From Eutreptiella sp. 'Long Island Sound 2002' (Eukaryota; Euglenozoa; Euglenophyceae; Eutreptiales; Eutreptiaceae): 64,000 nt of DNA. Positions 54,605 to 64,000 of this stretch are shown one piece after another; the stretch's first letter is position 1, and each line of letters opens with the position of its first letter. Location of the stretch: positions 38,702,590-38,766,589 of the forward strand of contig OZ038385.1 in assembly GCA_964036045.1 (NCBI GenBank), written 5' to 3'. The notes under the pieces were generated by a model. The model had not been told where the DNA came from. It saw only the letters and a program-made list of their open reading frames with translations, and searched no databases. A program made the position numbers and the translations under genes.

Positions 54605-54838
54605 CTACCCTGTTTCTAAGCTAACCCTGATACTAGGACTCACGGCGTTGAAGAACATCCTTCGGGGCCTTTTTGCGCGCAGAAACTCTAAGTACGCTCG
54701 GGTACTCACGCGCATCAAAGAGCTTCTTTGTAGCCAAATGTAAAACAAAAACTCAGAATACAGCGGCACTCGAAAATGGTAGACAAAAACACGTCTCATT
54801 CGACGCAACCCCTCTGGATCAAGGTTCAAGGTAGTCAA
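54605..54838 (-). CDS. Possible exon, unknown protein
   Basis: An open minus-strand frame with a compositionally protein-like run (DPEGLRRMRRVFVYHF, then YSEFLFYIWLQRSSLM). It contains two GTGAGT sequences (near 54709 and 54643) that match a splice-donor consensus, so coding sequence may end at either. No family recognised; could be chance. Confidence 0.25.
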   Translation of the reverse strand: MTTLNLDPEGLRRMRRVFVYHFRVPLYSEFLFYIWLQRSSLMRVSTRAYLEFLRAKRPRRMFFNAVSPSIRVSLETG

Positions 54839-55528
54839 ATGCTACGATGACTCCACGGGTGGAGGGGAAGCATAACTGCTGAGCAGAGGATGTTGGCTGA
54901 GTTCAAAAACAGGCTAAACAGAGGAAGAGAGCCTTTCCTTGAGGCTTCTCAATGGGCATCACACACAGTGTACGTAAGTTGTAAAACAAGAACAACAGGG
55001 AGTAGGACTTGGAGGGGTTAGCATTACATTCACATGCAGATGAGGTACACAACATTCATAGGGAGCAAGGGTAGCCGCAAGTCAGATACAGGACTTTGAA
55101 AAGCATTTACAGTGATTGCACAGAAGAACCATGCAGGCGTACTTCTGGTCGCTCTGACGGTGACACACACCAAGGTCTTTTTCACCCTCAGTGGGATAAG
55201 TCCAGAACCCCCGGTGAATTCTAAACGGGTTTCCACCAGTCATCAGGGGCACCCCGTGCAAATTCCCGACGCTCCTCCTACGCTTGTATGGGCGCCCCGA
55301 AACTTCCTGCATGCTTCCTTGTTGGACTGCAGCGAAACATTACGTGCACGGCAGCAAAAAACAAGGCCTGCAGCATTTCAGCATGACAAATCGGTCCTCC
55401 CTGCAAGCGGGATCTGGCCTCAGAGACCCGGAGCTCCCCAGGTCTTATCTGCTGACCATCTGTCGAATGTCTTTGTTGAGGAATGGCCTCGCCCTTTCTG
55501 CGGTTTGGCCTGAAGTAGGACCTAGGAC

Positions 55529-56515
55529 CTATAGACAAAAGGGGCAAGTTATGTACCGCTCTCCCTCAGGAGAGGCGGTCATCTTGAAGGTCCCACAGGC
55601 GTTGCACTGCTGTACCGCGAAGACTTTCTGCTGCTGGAAATTTTGACCGACTTGAGTTTGACTGCGACTGCATGGAGGGCTGTTAATTGAATAGGCTCGA
55701 TGAGCCCAGCTCAGAAATACACAAGAGATGTGGACTCAACAGAGCGATTACTTCCCAGCTTCAGCAACTCATAGACAGCATAACAGTACATTATTTCTGA
55801 CGGAAAACACCTAATCTAGTCCGAAGGGCCTGTGGTTTGAGGCTGGCAAGTTCAATGCCGGGCTATACAACTGAAATAAACTCAAAGATACAAGCGAATA
55901 ACAATGAGATGGCACATACAGATTGACGACAAAAATATTTGCTGCGACACAGAAAGACAAACCCGGGACGCCAAGGCTTCTTCAAGGGCCCTTACTTCAG
56001 CCTCTTTCTTGGCAATAGCTTCCTCTGCTTCATGCCTTTTCCGGCGGCTGCCGCCTCGTGAGCCACAACTGCGGCAGTGGCCGCAGCTGTTACTGCGGCT
56101 ACCGCTGCGGCGTGCAAGAGCATCCCTTCCTATCATTCTGCCTTCACCTGCTCCGCAATGCAGATGGCCTCCTTCACAGCAGCGTTCTGTGCAGACACTC
56201 TCTCCTTCGCAACCTTCGAGGTTGATGCCAACAACCGGATCTCCTTTTAAGTGGGTGCTAGCGACCCTGCATACCATGGCATAGGAAGGGCCACAAGAAC
56301 TATGGCACATGAACAGTCCACACATTGGACCTCGGTGTGCCCTTCTCCTCTAGGGTGTGCATGATTTGCCTTAGTGCGGTGGCTGCTCTGGCAGGTGCAA
56401 CAACTTTTTGGGCAGCCGATACAAGTGTGTATGCATCCTTCACCATATCAGCCGTAATTGCGAACATCGCAAAGCTCAAAATCTCGATCTTTGTAACGGC
56501 CCGGTTTGGGCTTAA
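55529..56515 (-). pseudogene. Decayed coiled-coil / zinc-ribbon gene
   Basis: Read on the minus strand, four coding-like blocks follow in order. Block 1 (about 56515-56315): ADMVKDAYTLVSAAQKVV, helical. Block 2 (about 56247-56148): KERVSAQNAAVKEAICIAEQ, helical. Block 3 (about 56105-55962): an Ala-rich stretch (AVAAVTAAATAAVVAHEAA) and HEAEEAIAKKEAEVRALEEA, strongly coiled-coil-like. Block 4 (about 55680-55529): a C-terminal zinc-ribbon-like pair, CNACG then, 15 residues after the second Cys, CPFC, with a stop at 55529. Blocks 2-3 change frame several times within ~150 bp, which simple introns do not explain, so this looks like a decayed gene; blocks 1-2 and 3-4 could be separated by introns. 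A retroelement gag is a possible identity. Confidence 0.45.
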
Positions 56516-56519
56516 CCGA

Positions 56520-56826
56520 CAGGCGGTGGGTGCGGGGGGTTACCTTGGAGACCCCCCCACCCAAGATTTCCGGCCAACCCACCCACTCAAAATTGGCCTA
56601 CCCCGATTGGGAAGGGGGGGGGGGGGGGGCAACCAAGCCCACCCTACCACCCACCCAACCCTATGGACCCACATGACGAAAAATGCTTGAAGGAAATTTT
56701 CCAGAGCCTTTATCTGTGGGCCCCACCCACCCAACCACCCACAAATGCCCAACAAGGGCGGGGGGGTTCTAATCGGCTCGGACCCTGGAGAAGCCGTCGT
56801 CGGTCACAACCACGGTCTGCTCACCG
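56520..56826. other. Poly-G and CCCACCCA-rich stretch, no gene
   Basis: A G run at about 56616-56630 and repeated ACCCACCCA blocks dominate this interval. Confidence 0.5.
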
Positions 56827-57513
56827 TTGCCATCACCATCGCCATCGCAATCAGCGGCCACCCCACGACACCGCCATCGAATTTTTTTTGCCGATGTGCG
56901 GTGTGCTTGTTGTGGGGCCAAAATCTATGGTACAAAGTACACCCACAGCAGGTGCCACCACGTGGTTGATGAGGGCTACATGCAGGTTGCAGGTTCAGGT
57001 GTTCATTGTTTCTCATGTACATGCCGTACATGTGGAAACGAGGTCTCCCCCCGGACCGATGAATTTAACTTTGTCACTTCCGCATGCACTCGGGCTGCAA
57101 CATTGATGGCATTTGCACCCACTGTGCGCAGAGGCCGCCACCACCTGACATTGTGCCCAAGGCATGCAAGTTCAATTCAGAGTGGCTTCTTAGTCTCCAA
57201 CACGTGCAATACGATGCCGTTTCCATGCTCATGTGGTGTGCCGCTTGTTGTGCACATCCACGATTGGGGCACTCAGCTTCTTTGGCGCAAGGGACATCCA
57301 ATTTTCATTTGCGGTCCACTAAGCACACCAAAATTTAGGCAAGCATTTTGTGTCCGTCCCTTTGTGGCACTCGGGGCGGTGCGTCGCATCAGTGAGTCAA
57401 ACGTTGCCTCCCCACAATTTGGAAGGCATCTTGGCAGTATTCCGTACTGTGTACAAAACGCTGCCACTCGGTGGAGGCACCATTACGCCCAGCTACCAGT
57501 CCCAGCCGGCTAG
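56827..57513 (+). CDS. Cys-rich ORF, LIM-like spacing
   Basis: 228 codons. Residues ~25-75 contain CACCGAKIYG, then ~28 residues on HCFSCTCRTCGNEV. This recalls one LIM zinc finger (C-x2-C ... H-C-F-x-C ... C-G), but the spacing is imperfect and further Cys pairs do not complete a second finger. The start is uncertain and the surrounding sequence is not clearly coding. A diverged LIM/zinc-binding fragment is the best guess; chance is not excluded. Confidence 0.3.
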   Translation: MPSPSPSQSAATPRHRHRIFFADVRCACCGAKIYGTKYTHSRCHHVVDEGYMQVAGSGVHCFSCTCRTCGNEVSPRTDEFNFVTSACTRAATLMAFAPTVRRGRHHLTLCPRHASSIQSGFLVSNTCNTMPFPCSCGVPLVVHIHDWGTQLLWRKGHPIFICGPLSTPKFRQAFCVRPFVALGAVRRISESNVASPQFGRHLGSIPYCVQNAATRWRHHYAQLPVPAG

Positions 57514-57704
57514 AAGGGAGATTTTGCGCTTCATTGTCTAGCCATTCCGTGCTTTCAAGGGTGACATTGTGAAGAATTGTCAATTTCTTTCCGTTGCATC
57601 TAGTTACTCCACCGATTGTACATCGAAGAGCTTTTTTCTGTTCTTACAATGGTGGATGCAATGATGGTTTTGAATTTTTTCTAATGCCAATCCCTCCACT
57701 CGGG

Positions 57705-58320
57705 TACAGTTCAAGGTATTGTCAGTGCATCAAACTAAACACTTGAAATTCTTGGTGCACCGGCTGCAGCTAAGAGGGGCTGAAATTTGGACATGGGGAC
57801 CTATGGCAACCATTAAACTAATCATTTCAAATTCGTGGTGTACCAACGGAGGCCAACAAGGGCAGAAATTTGGACACTTGGACCTATGGCAAGCATCAAG
57901 CTAAATGTTTTAAGTTTCTGGAGCACCCGCGGGGGCCATCAAGGGCACAATGGTGGACGATGGGATCCATGGCAAGCATCAAATGAAATATTGAAAATTC
58001 TTGGTGCAGCAGCAGAGGCCAACAGGGGCAGAAATTTGGACACTGGGACCTATGGCAAGCATCAAGCTAAATGTTGTACCTTTCTGGAGCACCCGCGGGG
58101 GCCATCAAGGGCACAATTGTGGACGATGGGACCCATGGCAAGCATCAAATAAAATATTGAAAATTCTTGGTGCAGCGGCAGAGGCCAATAGGAGCAGAAA
58201 TTTGGACACTGGGACCTATGGCAAGCGTCACGCTCAAAATTTAAGATTCCTAGTACACCAGCAAAGGCCACAAGGGGCGGAAACTGAGGCACTAGCAACC
58301 ATAGCAAGCAATTAAGAAGG
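57705..58320. repeat. 83-bp satellite in 166-bp higher-order dimers
   Basis: TGGAC starts recur at 57788, 57871, 57954, 58037, 58120 and 58203, exactly 83 bp apart, with a weaker copy after. Odd and even copies belong to two types: A (GGACCTATGGCAAGCATCAA, then TTTCTGGAGCACCCGCGGGG) and B (GGA(T/C)CCATGGCAAGCATCAA, then TTGAAAATTCTTGGTGCAGC). A-to-A and B-to-B similarity at 166 bp exceeds A-to-B similarity, so later amplification used the dimer. Confidence 0.92.
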
Positions 58321-58555
58321 TCTATCCAGGGCCACCAAGAATCCCCATTGTGCACGCAAAGCCCACCAAGAATTCCCAGTGTCCATCCAGAAGCCTCCAA
58401 GACTTGCAAATACCCACCATGCAACCCTGTCGCCCCACATTTCAAGAAGAACAGGAAGCAGCAAGCAAAATGGTTTGTTTTGTTATCTTGTTTCTACAAC
58501 AAAAATGAAAAAACAGCAAGATTTACAAAAAAAAAATTAAACCCAAATAAACAAG

Positions 58556-59398
58556 TCACCAGCAATGGCCAATTGGCCTCGGACTAGTGTTTATTTTAGG
58601 GCTACAGATCCAACCCCCCCATCCCCACCCCTGTAGCGTGGGACGGCCACTTAGCAGGGGCCTAAGTACGGCGCATGTGATGCAAGCACTCCCTGTCCAA
58701 ACAAATGTACAAGCAACCCAGCCACCCTTACAGTAGAAGGCCAACACATTATCAATGGAGCGCTTCAGTGCAGCACTTTCACCATTGTCAATGCCTAGAT
58801 CACCGAATGCCAGTTGCTGTACCAACGGGTCCCACTCTGCTTGTGTCCAACCAGCTTCGGCACCCTTCCACCACACACGAGAGCCTGTTTGCCTTTTCAC
58901 TGCCTCCCCCCCCCCCCCCCCGAGCCCCAGTAGCCCGGCGTAGAGACAGAAGCCCTGATCCATGCACAAGGAGTGCACCACAGATGGTAGGCCGCAACAG
59001 AGCCGGCTCCCATGGGCGCGCCACAGTGGAACTGCGCACTCTGTACTTCTCTCCCGTGTACTATAGCATGCAGCGGGGTGCAAACACCTGCGACAAAACA
59101 ACCAAACTGCAGAGGAACTCTGAACTTGTTGAGGCGATGATCCTAGCTTTGAGGGGCTGTGGGGAGTCATGGAAAACCTCGCGACATGGCCATTGTCAAT
59201 GCCTAGATCACCCAATGCCAGTTGTTGTACCAACGGGTCCCACTCTGCTTGTGTCCAACCAGCAACACCCACCACCAAACTGTTCACATTCATTTGACAA
59301 ACATTTTCACATGGCGATTGCAAAGTAATCCGCCAGTCTCTACTACCTGCCCTATAAGGTAATTTTGGGGGGGGCAAGTTGGAGGTAGGCGCGTTCAA
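58556..59398 (-). CDS. 280-codon ORF with an internal 24-residue repeat
   Basis: The repeat GWTQAEWDPLVQQLALGDLG plus IDNG occurs twice in frame (about 59261-59190 and 58859-58788), about 134 codons apart, with one residue changed (LALGD versus LAFGD). The second copy continues into a helical stretch (ALKRSIDNVLAFYCKGGW). A Gly run is coded by a C homopolymer (about 58908-58922). The repeated segment looks like a protein module, but the intervening sequence looks non-coding (GTHREST-type low conservation, several Cys), so this may be a duplicated exon in a longer gene or transposon 3' region. It lies just downstream of the pogo-chromodomain pseudogene on the same strand. Confidence 0.35.
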   Translation of the reverse strand: MNAPTSNLPPPKLPYRAGSRDWRITLQSPCENVCQMNVNSLVVGVAGWTQAEWDPLVQQLALGDLGIDNGHVARFSMTPHSPSKLGSSPQQVQSSSAVWLFCRRCLHPAACYSTRERSTECAVPLWRAHGSRLCCGLPSVVHSLCMDQGFCLYAGLLGLGGGGGEAVKRQTGSRVWWKGAEAGWTQAEWDPLVQQLAFGDLGIDNGESAALKRSIDNVLAFYCKGGWVACTFVWTGSACITCAVLRPLLSGRPTLQGWGWGGWICSPKINTSPRPIGHCW

Positions 59399-59616
59399 AC
59401 AATAGTTCCATTGGCTCTAGGGGGGCAAGTGGTAGGTAGAGGGGGCAGAAATAATTTTTTCCCGGGCGCGGGGGGCATGTCCAAGAAAATGTGCAAGTTT
59501 TTTCTTTCGCGCTTCGCGCCAGCATAAATTTCCCGTCCTCCTCAGAGTTCCGCCCTGCACATAGCACAAAAACAGATTTAGCATCCAATCTGTCACAAGT
59601 CCAATCAATGGCATGC

Positions 59617-59868
59617 TCAATGCTTGGCCTCAAACGCCGCAATGGCGTCATCACAGCCCCACAAGTTCGTAGCAGGCTCCCAAGAGTCCCCATCCTCAGC
59701 CCATCCCCTCCAACGCACATAATACCAGACCTTGCCCCTTCTTACATCCTTGTGCAAAATTTCTTCTACCTCATACGTGTCAAGGGCCAATCCAGAGTCC
59801 AAGACGGCACCACCAGTTTGTTTCTTCTTTTTTTGGCTTTGGTGCAGCAGGTTTTGGGCTGGGGGCAA
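59617..59868 (-). CDS. Chromodomain segment of the pogo-type pseudogene
   Basis: Open for 83 codons. The domain starts at DTYEVEEILHKD, continues GKVWYYVRWRGW and ends DSWEPATNLWGCDDAIAAFE, so the three cage positions (Tyr, Trp, Trp) are kept. It is joined to the transposase linker by a frame change at an A-rich run; in the neighbouring frame the Pro/Lys-rich linker (PKPAAPKPKKEE) runs right up to that point. Chromodomains bind methylated histone tails, so the ancestral fusion would have tied transposition to chromatin marks. Confidence 0.75.
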   Translation of the reverse strand: MPPAQNLLHQSQKKKKQTGGAVLDSGLALDTYEVEEILHKDVRRGKVWYYVRWRGWAEDGDSWEPATNLWGCDDAIAAFEAKH

Positions 59869-61722
59869 GTTTCGGGGCAGGCGGGGGTGGGCGTGGACAC
59901 AGCCCCAAACCCACTAAGCGTGCCAAACCGGCCCTGAGTTCGTACTCCGGGCCTTCATCTTCATCGGGATTCACTTCAAGGTCAGCATCTAGGTGCTCTA
60001 GGACATACTCGTGCTCCTCCTTGTTGCAATTGTCCCATTCAGGACGCTCCCCGTTCCCCCCCCCCCTCCCCATCCCCCCCCCCTCCCTTGCTCATCCTCC
60101 CGTTCCACATTCTGTGCAGCGTCACCAGCAACAAGGATATGTGTGCAGTGCCCACCCACTGTGCTGGGAGTGCTATTCAAGTTTAGTAGCCCAAATAATT
60201 TCCCCTCGCCATTGAGGGTCTTTGCTTCCTTGAATAGGGCAGGAGCTTCAGGACCCCACGCACGTAGTAACCCACTCTGGCGCCACCCTCGTGTGATTGT
60301 TTCCCTATCATTTTGAAGAGCCCGAAAGGCTCGGGTTAGCCAGAGACAAAAAGGCCCTTTCAACACTGTGAGCTTTGTGTTAAACTGCAGTTGGACCAAT
60401 GGTTTGCCAGCCAAAATTTCCTTTGCAACTCATTTGCTTAACCAGGTGGACGCCGCAAAAGTTAAGGATGATTTAAGCTTAAAATTGCATGAAACATCTA
60501 GGGGTTGCAGCCAGCTGGTGTACCCAGCTGGGACAAGCAAAAGAAGCAGGTTGGGGTGGTGGTGGCGTACCCGGGCAAAAAATTCTTTGGAGCGGTGCGA
60601 CGAGTGAACAACCAACAGCAGACCCCAGGGTGTGTCCTTAGGGCACTGTCCACTGATGTTGCAAACACAAACGACTTCAGTTTCGTAAATTTCTTCAACA
60701 AGTTCTTGGAACCTATCACTAATTTGCCAGTGCTAGGCGCTGTGGCAGTGGAATCACTGGGGTGCGCATTACATGTTGCCTCATGAGGATGGCAACCAGA
60801 GGTGGTCCCTTTCCAAATCACCTGCAAGGCATTAACGAACACTCCTGTGGCACTGATTGTTGGTGTTACTATAAACTGCCGTTTGTCTAAGGCACCCTGA
60901 AACCGAACTTGCGAATCCCCACCCGGTGCCCACCCACGATCACGGAAAGCTAATAGGCCGCAACCGGTCTCATCGGTATCAAAAAGCAAACTGGGCGGGA
61001 CTGCTAGGGTGTGCACAAGAAAAGTTAGACGAAGAAGCAACAACTTATTAACCTCGGTTAGATTCTTAGGCACGTGCTCGGTGACCGATGTCTTGCTCCG
61101 ATAGCGCATCCCGAGGCCGCGACAGAGCCGGCGCATCCAGGCAGGACGAAGAGCCATCTTGCGCATGCCCCCAGGCCACTATAGCGGAAGTGAAGATGGT
61201 GATCAACAAATTTGAAGACGTGATAACACGAGATGCAGGCATGTTCAGTGCCAAGCTAGCAAGGAGGACCAGAACTGCTCAGGGTAGCACACTGCGTTTC
61301 GGAACGGTAACATCCTCCGGGTTGGTTAGATGCTTCACACGGTTCTGTTTTCTCTTGTTCTGGGGTGCCCCATGTGGTCCTTTCTTTTTACCTTTCAACC
61401 ACCACCGAACATGCTGTGCTCCAAAATTGTGGGGGAACCATGCAGGGAACATGCGCTCGACATAAGCAACATCTTGACAGCGATTGATTTTTGAAGAAGA
61501 CTCAATGCCAAATAACAACTCTCTGTTAGCGGGGGGTTATCTTGTCTGAGTCTTACTCTTTTTCTGACTAACAGTAGGTTGAGGCTCAACAGATGCACCA
61601 ACACAGCCTTCTGAGCCTTCAGACTCTTGAGACTCAGCAGACTCTTGAGCCTCAATAGACTCAGCATCCTCGGAGTCTTCAACCGGCTCTTGTGTCCAGA
61701 CTTCAGCCCAGCACTGCTCCTC
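59617..61722 (-). pseudogene. Pogo-type DDE transposase with C-terminal chromodomain, decayed
   Basis: Minus strand, N to C. Acidic leader (EDSEDAESIEAQESAESQ, about 61680-61560), with an in-frame TAA at 61537-61539. Then DVAYVERMFPAWFPHNFGAQ and a basic stretch. Then, in another frame from ~61166, WMRRLCRGLGMRYRSKTSVTE followed by LLFDTDETGCG, the first catalytic Asp of DDE_1/pogo enzymes (~60970). Then, in a third stretch, LLLVVHSSHRSKEF, where the family has LLLD: the second catalytic Asp is Val, a single-base change at 60610-60612. Then TSWLQPLDV with the third Asp (60496-60498). A linker (RGWRQSGLLRAWGPEA) precedes an acidic region and a chromodomain at 59617-59790 (YEVEEIL, YYVRWRGW, SWEPATN). 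At least one stop and four frame changes are present; two fall at a G-run (~60058-60082) and an A-rich run (~59822-59836). Confidence 0.82.
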
Positions 61723-61779
61723 CTAGGACTCCTGCAGGGACAGACCAACAGAGAGATAGAGTTCACTGCACCTCAGTGT

Positions 61780-62430
61780 CATCTACTGCAAATGATGCAA
61801 ATCGGGTAGGCTGCAAATTGAGGCTGCTGCCAAACTGCAAATTGTGTACCACGAGATCACCTTCAGTTCTGAACCAACTGCAAATCCTGCAAAATGAGAC
61901 CACTGCCAAACTGCAAGGTGTGTACTTAGAGTTCACCTTCAGCGCAGAACCAATTGCACATGCTGAAAAATGAGACCACTGCCAGACTGCAAGCGGTGTA
62001 GAACCAATTGCACATGCTGAAAAATGACACCACTGCCAAACTGCAAGTTGTGTACCCAGAGTTTGCCTTCAGTTCTGAATCAATTGCACTTGCTGCAAAA
62101 AGAGGCCACTGCCAAACAGCAAGTTGTGTACCCAGAGTCCACCTTCATTTCTGAAGCAAATGCACGTGCTGAAAAATAAGACCACTGCCAAACTGCAAGT
62201 TGTGTGGAACCATTTGCACAAGCTGAAAAATGACACCACTGCCAAACCGCACGTTGTGTGCTTAGAGTTCACCTTCAGATCAGAACCAATTGCACATGCT
62301 GAAAAATGAGGCCACTGCCAAACTGCAAGTTGTGTACCCGGAGTTCACCTTCAATTATGAAGCAAATGCACTTGCTGCAAAAGGAGGCCACTGCCAAACT
62401 GCAAGTTGTGTCCCCGGCAGACACCTTCAA
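61780..62430. repeat. ~80-bp degenerate tandem repeat
   Basis: CCACTGCCAAACTGCAAGTT recurs at about 61908, 61976, 62030, 62106, 62187, 62238, 62310 and 62390, with CAGAGTTCACCTTCAG and CCAATTGCACATGCTG between. Full units are ~72-81 bp and some lack the middle segment (~54 bp). Confidence 0.88.
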
Positions 62431-62524
62431 CATCTGGTTGTTGTTCAAGGTAAAAACTTGATTCACAGGACCTAAGTGGCAAACAGAGGGAGCAAGCACG
62501 GCCAAAACAGCATAAGAGGCCCCG

Positions 62525-62860
62525 TTCGTCAAGTGAACACCAGTTTTGGTGAGGAATGGCCCTTTGGAGTCATCGCGAGTGCCTGTTGGGTTACGAATGG
62601 GCCTCTAGTATTTTACAAGTTGCACATCCACCTGCAGGGTGCCTCAGTGAGGAATGTAGACCCCATTCGTCAAGTGAACACTAGTCTTGGTGGCAAATGG
62701 CCCTTTGGAGACAACGCGAGTGCCTGTTGGGTTACGAATGGGCCTCTGGTGCCTTACAAACGCGCGCCCACCTGCAGGTTGCCTCAGTGAGGAATGTAGA
62801 CACCATTTGTAAGTTGAACACAAGTGTCGGTGACAAATGGTCCTTTGGAGGGCCAACACT
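62525..62860. repeat. ~140-bp tandem repeat, 2.4 copies
   Basis: Units start at about 62528, 62669 and 62809 (GT(C)AAGTGAACAC). They share GGCCCTTTGGAG, GCCTGTTGGGTTACGAATGG and GCCTCAGTGAGGAATGTAGA. Confidence 0.92.
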
Positions 62861-63643
62861 CAACAGACTGCCACCGTGAGACCAAAACTATAACAAAACC
62901 CTCACAAATAGAGAACAGTACTACTTGAACACTCTTTTTGCTCTCTGGCCACTTGCTGGGGGCTTCACGGGGTGGTGCCTTCAAATGATAGTCTTCTGCA
63001 GTGGTAGTGGTTCCCACTGCCTTCACCAATTCAGAAACTCCTTGAGTCCATCTAAAACAAGGAGGAAGCAAAATATCCTAGTCCTTGCTATTTTTTACAG
63101 TGATAGTAACCTTGGCAAAAGATGAGGCCTTTTTGGCGGAAAATCTAAGTCACAAATATTTTCCAAAAAATCGGGATTCGGCTACGCTTCCACCCCTGCC
63201 TTACGGGGTCATATTAAAAACGAGCAATGTCGTGTGTTCATCTGACCCCTTATAACGGGGGCAGAAATGCATCTCAATCAAGATTTTGTCAAAAAGGTTT
63301 CCAGCTGACCTCTTCCCCAAGACCTAGTGCACGACACCTCACATACCCTTGGTACACGAGAGAAGTGAAGTCTACGTCTCTCTGTTTTCTGGGTCTTACG
63401 TTTGGTAGGTTCGATGCCCATGTCTGGTATCTCTGGAGAGTGTCTTCAGATGCCTGTTGCGAACTTCATACTCCTCCTGTCTTTATATGTGTCTCAGTGC
63501 CAGGTGGTGGGTGATAACCGAGGGAGGCGGGAGAAGTTTGGCCCTCGGCAACTCAGGTTGCTTCTCGGTTGTAATTATCCGTTTGTTCATATTTCAGACT
63601 TCCGGCTGGACTGAGCGTTTGGATTTGGGTGGTGGCCATCACG

Positions 63644-63700
<57 letters not shown>

Positions 63701-64000
63701 GGTACACGCTAGAACACCCAATTTCTTTCTGGGCTAGGTCTTCTGGGCTAGAACATTCTAGCCAAAAAAAAATAGGCTCGGACAATAGTGGAACGAGAAG
63801 AGCAAACAGAACTATTGAATTTATTTTGTTTGTTGTGTTGCGCTTTAATGGTGGTAGGAAGGGCATAGCATATGGGGGATATTAGGTAGTGGGACCTTGG
63901 GAGGGTCACAACCGTCAACCCTAGAACCATAAGCAACCATACCAAGGAGGGGAAGGAAAAACACACGCGCGGATGACGCAAAGCGACCGAAGCCAACATA
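62861..64000. other. No supported gene; contains a CT microsatellite
   Basis: Apart from the CT tract at 63648-63698 I see no coding, RNA or repeat feature to the right edge. Confidence 0.45.
63648..63698. repeat. CT dinucleotide microsatellite
   Basis: About 25 uninterrupted TC units. Confidence 0.98.

Overview
The window is eukaryotic nuclear DNA. It is dense with repeats, broken retroelements and transposase relics, and it contains no operon, Shine-Dalgarno-type gene spacing, rRNA or intact tRNA. The few real coding regions are fragments of mobile elements or short, probably spliced or decayed blocks. The style suggests a large, repeat-rich genome of a unicellular alga or other protist: GC-rich retroelement islands in an AT-neutral background, long G/C homopolymers, a DIRS-like tyrosine-recombinase retrotransposon, chromodomain-bearing transposons and many satellites. 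I lean to the green-algal side because of a Kangaroo/PAT-like element layout, but the species is not proven by sequence alone.

Layout. 1-0.8 kb: a ~186-bp tandem repeat. 3.6-9.3 kb: a very large degenerate array of a ~53-bp repeat whose core is a small palindrome, interrupted by a head-to-head pair of tRNA-like sequences (4.04-4.21 kb). 9.5-10.05 kb: a clean 85-bp array that looks like an expanded version of the same repeat. It runs straight into an ORF ending in a SAP domain (10.05-10.77 kb). 10.8-25.5 kb: mostly unannotatable sequence with one ~440-bp tandem duplication (14.2-15.1 kb), another block of the 53-bp repeat (18.2-18.6 kb) and a ~30-bp degenerate repeat (20.1-20.6 kb). 25.55-33.8 kb: three tandem copies of a ~2.47-kb segment; the third carries ~0.84 kb of extra 53-bp repeats. 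34.4-35.1 kb: the integrase tail and chromodomain of a Ty3/gypsy element, bracketed by CACT microsatellites. 35.8-37.3 kb: a retroposed, 5'-truncated cDNA with a poly(A) tail and a perfect 17-bp target-site duplication, carrying a ~410-codon ORF of unknown family.

39.9-46.3 kb is the centrepiece: a complete-looking tyrosine-recombinase (YR) retrotransposon with split direct repeats in A1 ... B1-A2-B2 arrangement. Its order is gag, basic zinc-knuckle-like ORF, tyrosine recombinase, then reverse transcriptase/RNase H. The RT/RNase H part has been tandemly duplicated. Both RT copies share an in-frame stop and a frameshifting G-run.

48.1-64 kb: a methyltransferase-like tail of another retroelement; a ~184-bp satellite that may be related to the one at the left edge; a 2.6-kb non-autonomous LTR element on the minus strand (50.9-53.6 kb) with a serine-rich ORF; a decayed minus-strand coiled-coil/zinc-ribbon gene (55.5-56.5 kb); an 83/166-bp higher-order satellite (57.7-58.3 kb); a decayed pogo-type DDE transposase joined to a chromodomain on the minus strand (59.6-61.7 kb); two more tandem arrays; and a CT microsatellite near the right edge.

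The pieces do not form a pathway. They record several independent element classes and repeated tandem duplication. Some of the frame breaks fall at G or A homopolymers, so they may be partly assembly indels rather than biology.
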